From contig NZ_KI912154.1 of NCBI RefSeq assembly GCF_000517105.1, positions 1 through 64,000 on the forward strand: 64,000 nt of DNA, given 5' to 3'. Numbering within the stretch: the first letter of the stretch is position 1; each line of letters starts with the position of its first letter. The notes below the pieces were generated by a model. It was not told the origin of the DNA, searched no databases, and was given only the letters and a program-made list of their open reading frames with translations. A program made the translations under genes and the position numbers. Shown in pieces: positions 26,238 to 35,176 of this stretch. This DNA is from Fischerella sp. PCC 9605 (GTDB taxonomy: Bacteria > Cyanobacteriota > Cyanobacteriia > Cyanobacteriales > Nostocaceae).

Positions 26238-27029
26238 ATGGTACTCCAAACAATTGATGAGTTAGATTCAAACTACCGTCAGACGTTCACGATTAATGAC
26301 ATCAAGAGGATGAGTGTTTATCCTCAAGGAATTAATGAAAAGATTGGTACAGTCAGCGACATTATATTAGATAACCAAGGCCAGCTCCGTTATCTAGTCC
26401 TCGACTTAGGAATCCAGATTTTTGGCAAGAAAATATTACTGCCAGTCAGTTGTGCCCGCGTTAGCTATAAGACAAATCGCGTCTACGTGGATCTGACAAG
26501 AAAGCAAGCAGAAGCTTTACCTGGATACAATGAACGCACAGTGCTGAATCACGACTATGAAGAAAAGTTGAGGGCGGTATATCGCACTCAACCTGAGCTA
26601 TCTGCGGTCTCTACGTCTGTGTACGAGATGAATGAGCAGGATTCTCAAACCCTCAGACTGTACGAAGAACGGTTAATTGCCAATAAAAATCGCTTCAAAG
26701 CAGGGGAAGTAGCAGTTGGCAAGCACATAGAAACTGAAACTGCACAGGTTTCAGTGCCGATTAGAAAGGAGCGAGTTGTGATTGAGCGAGTGACTTCACC
26801 AGGCGCTGGCAAGCCACTTGCTTTTGGGGAATTTGCCTTCACGGAAGGCGAAGTGGCACGTTTGGAAGTTTACGAAGAGACTCCTGAGATTCACAAACAA
26901 GCTTTTGTACGTGAAGAAATCAGAGTCAAGAAATTGGTAGAGCAACAGACAGTTGAAGCTCAAGAGACGCTTAGGAAAGAAGATTTAGATATTAACACTG
27001 AGGGGCATCCGGTCGTAGAAAGGATTTAG
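26238..27029 (+). CDS. PRC-barrel and DUF2382 (YsnF/AvaK) protein
   Basis: 263 residues from ATG 26238; a TTG 30 bp earlier is in frame. Residues about 15-95 form a PRC-barrel (IGTVSDIILDNQGQLRYLVLDLG). Residues about 135-260 form DUF2382 (LRLYEERLIANKNRFKAGEVAVGKHIETE..SVPIRKERVVIERV), the domain of the Bacillus YsnF and Anabaena AvaK stress proteins. Such proteins are linked to general, desiccation or salt stress; molecular activity is unknown. It stands alone. Confidence 0.88.
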   Translation: MVLQTIDELDSNYRQTFTINDIKRMSVYPQGINEKIGTVSDIILDNQGQLRYLVLDLGIQIFGKKILLPVSCARVSYKTNRVYVDLTRKQAEALPGYNERTVLNHDYEEKLRAVYRTQPELSAVSTSVYEMNEQDSQTLRLYEERLIANKNRFKAGEVAVGKHIETETAQVSVPIRKERVVIERVTSPGAGKPLAFGEFAFTEGEVARLEVYEETPEIHKQAFVREEIRVKKLVEQQTVEAQETLRKEDLDINTEGHPVVERI

Positions 27030-27613
27030 TAATGAGTCATTTTATGGGTAGTAGTTGTGGTTACATCACGGCTACTTTTTTGATTCATCGTACACTTATT
27101 CTCATCTGGTAGACTAACGGATTTTTGGTGCAGCGGGAGTCATTCAGGAGCAGACAATCCCTTCCGTCACCAACATCGCAATTTTTGTTATTACGTTGAA
27201 ATCATCCTACAAAATCTGCGATCGCACTAGTAAAATTGCGGACAAGTACAGGCTAAAAATCATATCCCACCTAGTACCTGTCAAGGGTTTGTAGTAAGCA
27301 CCAAGCGTGCTTAAAAATTCAGGACTAAAGTCCTGACTACGAACTTTGCGATTCATCAATTCAAATTTGACAAACTACTAGGGCGTGTTTTCAAACTCCT
27401 AAATGTCATTCTGAGCGAAATGAAATGAAGCAAAGAATCTCGTAAAAATCAGGGTTATAGAGATGCTTCACTACGCTGTCGCTTCGTACCCTACGGGAAG
27501 GCTACGCCTACAGCATGACAAAACTGATACTTTGAAAACACACCCTAGTCCCCCTTGAAAAGGGGGAAATACTTGTGAAAATCCCCCTTTTTAAGGGGGA
27601 TTTAGGGGAATCT
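27030..27613. other. Gene-free stretch with dispersed repeats
   Basis: No gene. From about 27402 to 27524 lies a copy of the TGTCATTCTGAGCG element (see 23623-23705), here enlarged by CGCTTCGTACCCTACGGGAA and GGCTACGCCTACAGCATGAC. At 27545-27605 CCCCCTTGAAAAGGGGG and CCCCCTTTTTAAGGGGG form hairpins that may end norB transcription. A smaller inverted repeat TTCAGGACTAAAGTCCTGA lies near 27327-27345. Confidence 0.65.
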
Positions 27614-29941
27614 TCAAGAATCAAGTTCTGATAACTGAACTGTATTGGCAGTTAACTCCGGTTGCATTGGCTTCACTGGGAAGCGGAATATAGCAATAAT
27701 TGCCCTCACAGTAAATACAAACATCGCCATAGCGCCAATGGCAAAAATGATGTCACCGGGAATTCGCAACCATACCGTCCACCGCATCCAAGGACTGCTA
27801 ATTACTTCCGCACTGCGAGCAAACCAAGTACCGTGATTAATTGATTCTGCTAGCTGATAGAAACCATTGGGAATTAATCCCAAAACTAACATTCCTACTA
27901 AACCACCATTAATCATCCAGAAAGAAAAGCGCAGCAACCATTCATTCCAAGCGTTCTCTGGTACAAATTCCCGCAAGGCAAACAACATCAGTGCCAATGC
28001 CAAACAACCATATACACCAAATAAAGCAGCATGAGCGTGAATTGGTGTAGTATTTAAACCTTGCGAGTAGTAGAGAACAATCGGAGGATTAATTAAGAAA
28101 CCAAAGATACCTGCACCGACTAAATTCCAAAAACAGGTAGCGATAAAAAAGCGTAGAGGCCAGCGATAAAATCCTTCTGCTTCTTGAGATAGTTTCAAAG
28201 TCTTCAATACCTCAAAACCAATCAGCGTTAGAGGAACTACTTCCAAAGCTGAAAATACTGCTCCCATTGCGGCAATAAATGACGGTGTACCGGAGAAATA
28301 TAAATGGTGCAATGTGCCAATGACGCCGCTACCCAAGTACAAAATTGTGGTGAGGTAAGTCGCACGCAAAGCCGAAGATTTTTTGAGGAAACCCAATTCA
28401 CTACACAAATAAGCAATGACAACAGTAGCAAATACCTCAAAGAAACCTTCTACCCAGAGGTGAACTACCCACCAGCGCCAATATTCGGCAATGCTTAAAG
28501 GTGTGCGATTTGTATATGCCAAACCTACTGAATAAAACAGAGGAATTGTAATCGCACTGTAAAGGAAAAAGTGACTCAAACCAGTGGGATTTTTCTCTTT
28601 TTGCAAGGCAGGTTTGAAAGCACGATACATCAGCCACAGCCAAAATATCATGCCACCAATGAGCAGCAATTGCCATACTCTTCCTAATTCAATATATTCA
28701 TAGCCTTGGTGTCCCCAAAGAAAGCTATTTTTTACATCTAAAACTCCTGTTACCGCCTGCCAAGTTCCAATCATTGAACCAACAACAACGAGGGCTAAGG
28801 CTAGAAGTAAAACGGTATTACCAAGCGCTTGAAATTTCGGTTCAATACCACCGAAACGTGGAGCAAAATAAAGTCCAGCTGCTAACCAACAAGTAGCAAT
28901 CCAGAACACAGCTAGTTGTAAATGCCAGGTGCGAGAAGCAGCATAGGGCAAGAAATTAATCAGAGGAATTCCGTAAAAACCTTCCCCTTCCACAGCATAG
29001 TGTGCAGTGAACATCCCCATGATAATTTGCACCAAAAACATCGTCATCGCTACGCCAAAAAATAGCGAGGTGACTTTTTGGCTGGGGGTAGGAATTCGCA
29101 CAGCCGGACGTGCTGGAACTGGCTGAATTTCATCTGCTTCTTCCTGGGTAAGGTAGACAAATAGAAATACACCAATTCCCGCAATTAAAATGATGACCGA
29201 GACTATTGACCAGATAATAAATTGCCCTGGCGCTTGATTGCCAATTAGGTCATCGTGAGGCCAATTCGCAGTATAGGAAAATGGGGCGTTTGGTCGATTT
29301 GCTGCTGCTGCCCAAGCTGTCCATGCAAAGAAGGATGTAACGTTGTGAATTTGGGTATTGTCTTTAAACCAGCCATCAGGTATTGAGTGAATTGCAGAGC
29401 CGTGGGCTAATAGTTGTTGATAGTCTTGGAAGACCTTTTTTAATCCTTGCGTTTGGGCATTGGTCAGGATTAATTCGTGGGTTTCGGGGTCGTAACGATT
29501 GGTTTTAAATTGTTCGCTGACTTGAGCTTCTAAACTCGCTCTTTCTGGGGCTGATAATGCTTCTAAATCGTCTTGCGAAAAATTCGGATTATCGTTGTAT
29601 AAAACCCCAGCGGTTGCTAATCCCCAACGATGAAGTACGTCAGCTGTCCAATCTGGAGCGAGATAACTTCCGTGTCCCCAAACACTGCCAACGTGTTGAC
29701 CACCACGAGCTAAATAAGTTTCTTGTCCGGCTTGAATTTCTGCCTTAGTGAGGATGATTTCTTGCTGAGGAGAACGTACGACTTCTGGCACGGGAGGAGC
29801 GTTTTTCCAAATAACAGCCCCTGCTGCTAGTAAAACAGTAAAGGCAACGATGCAGATTAGTACTAACCAAGCAGGAAAACTGAGCGATCGCTTTTTTCGA
29901 GCCATTGAAATATCGGTATCAACTAACGTGGTGTTAGCCAT
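27614..29941 (-). CDS. norB: Quinol-dependent nitric oxide reductase NorB (qNOR)
   Basis: 775 residues, single-subunit qNOR length with a fused N-terminal extension. Reduces NO to N2O in the membrane with electrons from quinol. Signatures: the N-terminal periplasmic domain with GQETYLARGGQHVGSVWGHGSYLAPDW, then VTSFFAWTAWAAAANRPNAPFSYT, and the heme-copper core with YWRWWVVHLWVEGFFEVFATV (heme and Fe-B histidines, Glu). About fourteen membrane segments. It is the last gene of a four-gene minus-strand cluster with a YwiC-like protein, pointing to NO detoxification. Confidence 0.95.
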   Translation of the reverse strand: MANTTLVDTDISMARKKRSLSFPAWLVLICIVAFTVLLAAGAVIWKNAPPVPEVVRSPQQEIILTKAEIQAGQETYLARGGQHVGSVWGHGSYLAPDWTADVLHRWGLATAGVLYNDNPNFSQDDLEALSAPERASLEAQVSEQFKTNRYDPETHELILTNAQTQGLKKVFQDYQQLLAHGSAIHSIPDGWFKDNTQIHNVTSFFAWTAWAAAANRPNAPFSYTANWPHDDLIGNQAPGQFIIWSIVSVIILIAGIGVFLFVYLTQEEADEIQPVPARPAVRIPTPSQKVTSLFFGVAMTMFLVQIIMGMFTAHYAVEGEGFYGIPLINFLPYAASRTWHLQLAVFWIATCWLAAGLYFAPRFGGIEPKFQALGNTVLLLALALVVVGSMIGTWQAVTGVLDVKNSFLWGHQGYEYIELGRVWQLLLIGGMIFWLWLMYRAFKPALQKEKNPTGLSHFFLYSAITIPLFYSVGLAYTNRTPLSIAEYWRWWVVHLWVEGFFEVFATVVIAYLCSELGFLKKSSALRATYLTTILYLGSGVIGTLHHLYFSGTPSFIAAMGAVFSALEVVPLTLIGFEVLKTLKLSQEAEGFYRWPLRFFIATCFWNLVGAGIFGFLINPPIVLYYSQGLNTTPIHAHAALFGVYGCLALALMLFALREFVPENAWNEWLLRFSFWMINGGLVGMLVLGLIPNGFYQLAESINHGTWFARSAEVISSPWMRWTVWLRIPGDIIFAIGAMAMFVFTVRAIIAIFRFPVKPMQPELTANTVQLSELDS

Positions 29942-30032
29942 AGCTAAACCTCCAAAACTTTGGCAAAATTCTCAAAATTTTGATTCAAATAATTTCACAA
30001 TCAAATGAAAGGTAGCCAAATGTATAATTTGG

Positions 30033-30878
30033 CTAAAGAGCTATTAAGTGCGCGGGCAGAACTGAAAGGGCAACAATTGTCAGAAAAACAAAGGCTGTTG
30101 TACTTTCTAGTATCGCCGCAAATTGAATTTTTGCAGTGCGATACCATTCTTGATTCAAGGCAACAATGCCAAATTTAATTAGTGCCAATCCAAAGGCTAA
30201 AACTGCCGCTGGAGATAACCAACCCAGCCAATAGAATAAGAAGACAATTAGGGTTGCAACAGCATGATAAATTGTCCCCGGAATTACAGAACTGGTTTTA
30301 GGTTTCCGCAGTTTAACTGTAAAAATAGCACTAGAAAAGAAAAGGGTGTTCAGCGCCCACAATCCCATTACACTGGGGGAAATTACGCCAGTTGTTACAG
30401 CGTAGGCGAAGGGAGTAGAAAGGCAAACCGCAGCAAAGGTGATTAGTTCATTGAAAACAGATTTTTGCTCTCTTTGCAAAACTGAGAAAGCATCAATAAT
30501 TAAAGCAGCTAATGCACCTGCATAAATCCATAAGACAACTGGATAGCTGAGGTAAAGCCAAATCGCAATTCCACCAGAAATTACAGCATACAACCCACCC
30601 CAAACAAGAAAACGCGGCTTGAGGGTGCGACGTTGTTTGATTTGCATTACTAAAGGATGTTCAGCCTGGAAGCCACAAAAGGCGCATATTAAAGCTAGCG
30701 TTGTTGATAATGTCCAAGCTTGTGCAGCCGCTGCACCAATCAGAAAAGAAACTAGCAATATCACGTAGACTCCATGTTCTGGAGAAAACGTCTGGCGATA
30801 CCACGCTTGGGGGTTGGGTTTGGTTATAGTTTGGGTATTGCTAGATGCATTGATGGTTGATTGAGTCATCATCCTCAT
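30033..30878 (-). CDS. YwiC-like integral membrane protein
   Basis: 281 residues with about eight membrane helices. The start WYRQTFSPEHGVYVILLVSFLIGAAAAQAW matches the YwiC-like family (EHGAW/Y motif), often found with nitrate or NO respiration genes. Three ATGs near the start leave the exact N-terminus open. It lies 91 bp upstream of norB on the same strand. The molecular role is unknown; a part in NO tolerance is an inference from context. Confidence 0.82.
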   Translation of the reverse strand: MRMMTQSTINASSNTQTITKPNPQAWYRQTFSPEHGVYVILLVSFLIGAAAAQAWTLSTTLALICAFCGFQAEHPLVMQIKQRRTLKPRFLVWGGLYAVISGGIAIWLYLSYPVVLWIYAGALAALIIDAFSVLQREQKSVFNELITFAAVCLSTPFAYAVTTGVISPSVMGLWALNTLFFSSAIFTVKLRKPKTSSVIPGTIYHAVATLIVFLFYWLGWLSPAAVLAFGLALIKFGIVALNQEWYRTAKIQFAAILESTTAFVFLTIVALSVLPAHLIAL

Positions 30879-30900
30879 CTCTTTGCAGGATAAATATTTA

Positions 30901-31392
30901 TCAGACTGCTACAGAATACTTTTCTCGTTCCCGTGCATCGACAACTAAAGGTAAACAAAGAATCGCGATCGCCTTTTGCCATTCCTTTTTAACCTGCCTG
31001 TCTTCTAGCCCATTAAACGATTCTACTAAGCGGGGAATTGCAGTTTCTAAAGCCGGACGAGGTACGGGACGATGTAACTCTACTAAATGAGTAAGGCTTT
31101 CTTGATGGTTAACGAAATTAATTACCCAATTTGTTGTATGCTCTGGGCTATCAGGAACACGCTTAACATCTAACTCATTTTTCAACCAATCATAAAAAGG
31201 TGGTAATTCTTTAGCTAAGACACTTCCTGCTGTAGGCAAAGTTTCCCTCAGAAAATTTATGTCTAAGCTGTCTAGCTGTTGCTGAAAATCAAGTGAATTC
31301 AGGCACTCACTTAGCGTTTTTGAGAGTAGAGTTTCTACTTGAGTTTGAGATAAATCTAAGTGTTGAGTGAAAGTTTTAAGTGTTGATTGCAT
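30901..31392 (-). CDS. Unknown 163-residue protein of the nor cluster
   Basis: Soluble, helix-rich, with no signal or membrane segment. N-terminus MQSTLKTFTQHLDLSQTQVE; a conserved-looking block HTTNWVINFVNHQESLTHLVELHRPVPRP contains three His. I do not recognise a family. It starts 22 bp upstream of the YwiC-like gene and so probably belongs to the same transcript. The His residues could bind heme or metal, but this is only a guess. Confidence 0.7.
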   Translation of the reverse strand: MQSTLKTFTQHLDLSQTQVETLLSKTLSECLNSLDFQQQLDSLDINFLRETLPTAGSVLAKELPPFYDWLKNELDVKRVPDSPEHTTNWVINFVNHQESLTHLVELHRPVPRPALETAIPRLVESFNGLEDRQVKKEWQKAIAILCLPLVVDAREREKYSVAV

Positions 31393-31506
31393 CGTTAAAA
31401 TTTGTTGTTTGTTGTTTGTTGTTTGTTGTTTGTTGGTGGTTGTTTGTTAGTGGTTATTCTCCCACTCTCCCCATCTTCCACTCTCCCACTCTCCTACTCC
31501 CACTCC

Positions 31507-32286
31507 CTATTCTCTACTAACTGCACAGAGAATGATATAGCCTAATTCATGACGGTATTTATGGAAAACACGGCGCATTGCTAAAACACGTTTGCGGATG
31601 GGTTCTTGTGTCAAAATATTCCATAAAATCCGAATTGTGTTGGCTACGCCTTCATCTTGAAACATTCTCCGCCAATTCAATAACATCATTGGCCCGGTTT
31701 GATGTTTCTGCACTTGCAATCCGGCTGTTGCACAAGCAGCAATCCAGTTAGGTTCCGATAAGGGTGTAGAATTAACTCGAATTACTTCTGCTAACTCAGA
31801 ATGAATTTCTTCTTCTTTGTCGTGGGCTAATAATTCATGACAGAGAAATTTACCACCTGGTTTGAGTTTATTGTGAATTCCAGCTAAAATCTTGGCTTTT
31901 CCTAGAGGAGATTGCATGGTGAGAATTGCTTCTGCCAAAACATAATCAAACTTTCCTGGTATAGGCTCTAAGTGAAAAATATCACCTTCCATAATTTCGA
32001 CTTGATTTTCTAAACCAGCAGCATGGATGTTGGCACGTGCACGCGCTACACTCTCAGGATTTTTTTCTACACCTACCACTTTGACATTGTAGCGTTTGGC
32101 AATATTTATTGCACTGTAACCAAAGCTGGAGGCTAATTCTAAAACAGTTTCACCTGGTTGAAAATTAGCCCATTCAAATAATTGCTCTGTGGCTAATCTT
32201 CCGCCGGGACGCAGATATTTTTTACCTGCTACTGCTAAAACTTGGTGTCCGGGAGCTTTTTGGAAATTGAGAGTGGCATTAGTCAT
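31507..32286 (-). CDS. Class I SAM methyltransferase of the nor cluster
   Basis: 259 residues. VLELASSFGYSAINIAKRY is motif I (variant, Ser-Ser-Phe instead of GCGxG), followed by VVGVEKNPESV, a post-I Glu, and GKFDYVLAEAILTMQ. First gene of the minus-strand run that ends with norB, though a TTGTTTG repeat block (31393-31445) separates it from the next gene. Substrate unknown. Its presence with norB suggests a link to nitrosative stress but this is not shown. Confidence 0.78.
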   Translation of the reverse strand: MTNATLNFQKAPGHQVLAVAGKKYLRPGGRLATEQLFEWANFQPGETVLELASSFGYSAINIAKRYNVKVVGVEKNPESVARARANIHAAGLENQVEIMEGDIFHLEPIPGKFDYVLAEAILTMQSPLGKAKILAGIHNKLKPGGKFLCHELLAHDKEEEIHSELAEVIRVNSTPLSEPNWIAACATAGLQVQKHQTGPMMLLNWRRMFQDEGVANTIRILWNILTQEPIRKRVLAMRRVFHKYRHELGYIILCAVSRE

Positions 32287-33081
32287 GTGTCTGACCTCTT
32301 TGCACTGATGCTATCCTCAATGTGTCAAAAATCTATTAAAGCTTCTATGAGGTAGCTCAAAGAAGGAATGATTTTCACCAATGGACTGGGTACTGAGTAT
32401 TGGGTATTGGTGATTGGGTACTGGGTATTGGGCGAAGATTCTTCTCCTAACCTACCTAGTCACGACTCCCCAGTTTCCAGTACTGTGTGCATATGTGGTC
32501 TTGAATATAAAATATAACGACGCTTTATGCGATCTGAACGAAAACAAGTTGCGATCTAACGTCAGCTTGTTGCGATCTAACGTCCGCTTGTCGTGACGTA
32601 ACGTCAGCTTGTTGCGATCTAACGTCAGCTTGTTGTGATCTAACGACAGCAAGTTTTGGAGTTACCTCATTAAAACTCAATCTGGTTCAGCGCGATCGCT
32701 TATGTAAAGACATTGCACAGTACAGATACAAACTGTAAACTTATAGGCGATCAAATTTCTCCGTCTCTCTTCTTCGTGTCTTCTGTGTTCTACCGTTACG
32801 GGCGTCTATGTGTTTCGTTACCTTAACGCCACGCCCACACAAAATCAGTGTGCAAACAGACAACTGTCATCCTTTGCTAACCTCTCCTCACAAGTTCCTC
32901 AAAATTTTTACTTATAACTCAAGTTGGAGAGAGTTAAAAGTTAGGTGAATCTTTTTAACAAGAGAGAGCGAGCGCGCGCACTCAAAAACAGTGCAACCAA
33001 GTCACGATCAACTAACTCCCCACACACAAGACATATCTGAATGCCGTACCGACCTAATCTGTATTAAATATTACTTTTAAC
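32287..33081. other. Repeat-rich gene-free stretch
   Basis: Contains GGGTACTGGGTATTGGG tandem repeats (32385-32430), a 21-bp minisatellite (32551-32655), and A/T-rich DNA. A possible hairpin GTTACGGGCGTCTATGTG..CCTTAACGCC lies near 32795-32830. No gene is credible here. Confidence 0.6.
32551..32655. repeat. Five 21-bp tandem repeats
   Basis: Unit GCGATCTAACGTCAGCTTGT(T) repeats at 32551, 32572, 32593, 32614 and 32635; a more diverged unit precedes at 32530. Read on the minus strand the array would encode a heptad (LTLDRNK-like), but no start site supports translation. Confidence 0.9.
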
Positions 33082-33320
33082 TTGGTTTATGGCAAGAAGA
33101 CGGGCAATACTCCAGATGGTACAAAAGCCGCAGAACTCTTTGCATCAAGGGCGAACCCAATGCATGGACGGGACGCTAAGGGCGCAATCGCATCTTTGGC
33201 ATCGGTTGCCAAACTATCTTACCAACACTACTAGGATGGTATTTCCCACACATTCTCAATTGTGCCATCGACACTGGGCAAAACAGAATATATCCAGATC
33301 AATAACCTAGAACGTCGATT
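33082..33320 (+). pseudogene. Pyruvate formate-lyase (pflB-like) relic
   Basis: The frame reads [19 protein letters not shown], then [20 protein letters not shown], a TAG at 33232-33234, then DGISHTFSIVPSTLGKTE and INNL. This is the [35 protein letters not shown] region of pyruvate formate-lyase. The rest of the ~750-residue enzyme, including the glycyl-radical loop, is missing. Neutral decay with one internal stop. Confidence 0.85.
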
Positions 33321-33494
33321 CAGTATTCAGAAATTGTCTTTATGAACCAGACAAGGGAGAGTGGGAGATAGGGAGGTGGGGAGACTGTCCGCGCGAAATC
33401 CCCCCATCACCCCATCCCTCCTTGTCCGAAGATTACTGAATCGATGTTCTATTAGGGATATTAAAACGCTATTTTTCATCAGGAGAAAGATCCA

Positions 33495-34442
33495 ATGATG
33501 GAGAATAAGAAAATCAAACTTATTATTGCACTGGTGCTAGCACTGCTGATGTTGTTGCTATGGGGAACAGCAGCAGCACAAATTAAAGATTCTGGTCGAG
33601 ATATTGTCCGATTTGGCAGTGATGTCACAATTGCAGAGAACGAAGTTGTTAAAGACGCAGTGGCGATCGCCGGTTCTGTTACAGTTTTAAACAATGGGCA
33701 TGTTACAGGAGATGCTGCTGCTGTGGGTGGTGATGTCATCCTCAAAACAGGAGCTAGGGTAGACGGTGATGTTACTGCTGTAGGTGGAGAAATTTTTCAA
33801 GAGCCAGGTGTCACAATTGGCGGGGATGCAGTCACAGTTTTAGACCGTAGCGGTGGCGTGATGCACGGCATAAGACGCTGGGGATTGTGGGGAACGCTAG
33901 GACGTATATATTTGCTCAACGCCGCTTTTTACACCTTGTTCATGCTAGCAGTTGCCATTGTTGGTGTGGTGTTGATGTTGCTGCGGCCCAGTTTTTTACA
34001 AAGTATCACTGCAACTATTAGTCAGCAACCACTCAAAAGCTTGGGCTGGGGTTTAGGAGGCGTCGTCGCATTTCTGCTGTTATCAATTCTCACTGGCGGG
34101 AGTCTTTTGGGGGCAGTATTAATTCCCATAGCTGCTTTACTGCTTGGAGTTGTAGGACTCTTGGGAGCAAACAGCCTGGGTTTGTTGATTGGGGAAAAAA
34201 CCTTGAGACATAGACGTTCCCCAATGCTGCAATTCCTGGTGGGGATAGTCATTCTCGCTGTGATTAGTCTCATTCCCCTTGTCGGAGGATTGACATTTTT
34301 AATCTTAAATCTCTTTGGACTGGGAGGAGTTTTGGCTTCACCATTGGTGACAGAGAAAATTAGAAGTTGGCGGCAAAAAGAACGACCATCAATAAATGAG
34401 CAAATCTATAACCATCAACAAGAGACGACTACAGAAAGATAA
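33495..34442 (+). CDS. Membrane protein with polymer-forming (bactofilin-like) domain
   Basis: 315 residues. Signal or anchor helix at 7-28, then a repetitive beta segment (about 30-115: RFGSDVTIAENEVVKDAVAIAGSVTV..GDAAAVGGDVILKTGARVDGD) of parallel-beta-helix type as in bactofilin-like proteins, then four to six membrane helices (about 140-290) and a polar tail. It could anchor a surface or periplasmic scaffold. A second ATG is two codons later. No named family member certain. Confidence 0.75.
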   Translation: MMENKKIKLIIALVLALLMLLLWGTAAAQIKDSGRDIVRFGSDVTIAENEVVKDAVAIAGSVTVLNNGHVTGDAAAVGGDVILKTGARVDGDVTAVGGEIFQEPGVTIGGDAVTVLDRSGGVMHGIRRWGLWGTLGRIYLLNAAFYTLFMLAVAIVGVVLMLLRPSFLQSITATISQQPLKSLGWGLGGVVAFLLLSILTGGSLLGAVLIPIAALLLGVVGLLGANSLGLLIGEKTLRHRRSPMLQFLVGIVILAVISLIPLVGGLTFLILNLFGLGGVLASPLVTEKIRSWRQKERPSINEQIYNHQQETTTER

Positions 34443-34699
34443 GGATTAATAAGACGACAGCCCGAATGCTTTTATAAGCGCACTTTTGAAGTGCGATCTC
34501 ACAGAGTGGGCGATCGCCAATACATTCTTGATAAGGAGGTAGTCAAGCAGCTTTTCTATGGAATGTTCAGGATTTTAGGTATAAAATGTCATAAATCTTG
34601 CACAAAATACCGTGAACTTCTGTGATTAGATGCAAAATTTCAATTTATGCGCGAACCGACAATTTTCTTTTCCACATCCTGTGAAAAGTCAGGATAAAA
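34443..34699. other. Gene-free stretch with GAAGTGCGATC hairpin
   Basis: TAAGCGCACTTTTGAAGTGCGATC near 34476-34500 forms a hairpin (GCGCACTT/AAGTGCG) that may be a terminator for the upstream membrane protein gene. Nothing else recognised. Confidence 0.45.
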
Positions 34700-34780
34700 A
34701 TGGGTACAAATCCACCAAAAAATCAACAGCAACACAGCTTTACAGACGAAGAAATCAGCCCAAGAGCATACGAACAATGA
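34700..34780 (+). pseudogene. Short DUF2934-like fragment
   Basis: 26 codons, ATG with AGGA upstream: MGTNPPKNQQQHSFTDEE then ISPRAYEQ-stop. EEI..RAYE resembles the start of DUF2934 proteins, which normally continue with LWE..GRP. It stops exactly there, so likely truncated. Low information because of length. Confidence 0.4.
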
Positions 34781-34897
34781 AGGCAGGCTAGTTCGGATTC
34801 GATATTCTGAGTATCGTTGCTATGATGCTAGCCAAGAAGGCGGCGATCAATATATGGTCTTGGAAGTATTTGGCTCAAGAAATAAGGTGTCATAACT

Positions 34898-34982
34898 TAA
34901 CGTGAGTTCAACGGCTATAAAAGCACAAAAAGCTTGCAAGATAGGAATCTGAGAAAATTTTTTAGTTCGTCGAACTCACGTT
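34898..34982. mobile_element. 85-bp MITE-like inverted-repeat element
   Basis: Bounded by TAACGTGAGTTC and its exact complement GAACTCACGTTA, with an A/T-rich middle. One end (34958-34981) also occurs, with one change, next to the IS982-like remnant at 14531. This makes it a non-autonomous derivative or two joined ends of that element. Confidence 0.8.
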
Positions 34983-35018
34983 ATACCGATTTAATAAATG
35001 TTTACAACCCATCCTGAT

Positions 35019-35046
35019 GTAGAGACGCGCCATGGCGCGTCTCTAC
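35019..35046. repeat. 28-bp perfect palindrome, intergenic copy
   Basis: Identical to the palindrome at 4986-5013 inside the SDR gene (half site GTAGAGACGCGCCA). Confidence 0.95.
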
Positions 35047-35176
35047 AATGTCTATTTGTCGCATTATTTTTTCAAAATGGTATTAATAAGCAGTACATTC
35101 TCGTATAGCTAGTACCTCTGCACTAACTTTTCTCAACAAAAAAGCCGCCATAGAGGGTGGGTTTAGGACAGTTGTG

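Noticed and set aside
29942-30032. FNR/NnrR-type site upstream of norB
   Set aside because: TTGATT and AATCAA occur but 13 bases apart, not the spacing of a 14-bp FNR-type box.
32452-32652. Minus-strand ORF with LTLDRNK heptads
   Set aside because: It only translates the 21-bp minisatellite; no ribosome site and no homologue known to me.
33089-33310. 73-codon plus-strand ORF ([12 protein letters not shown])
   Set aside because: Another frame of the same DNA shows clear pyruvate formate-lyase sequence, so this ORF is a frame shadow over a pseudogene.
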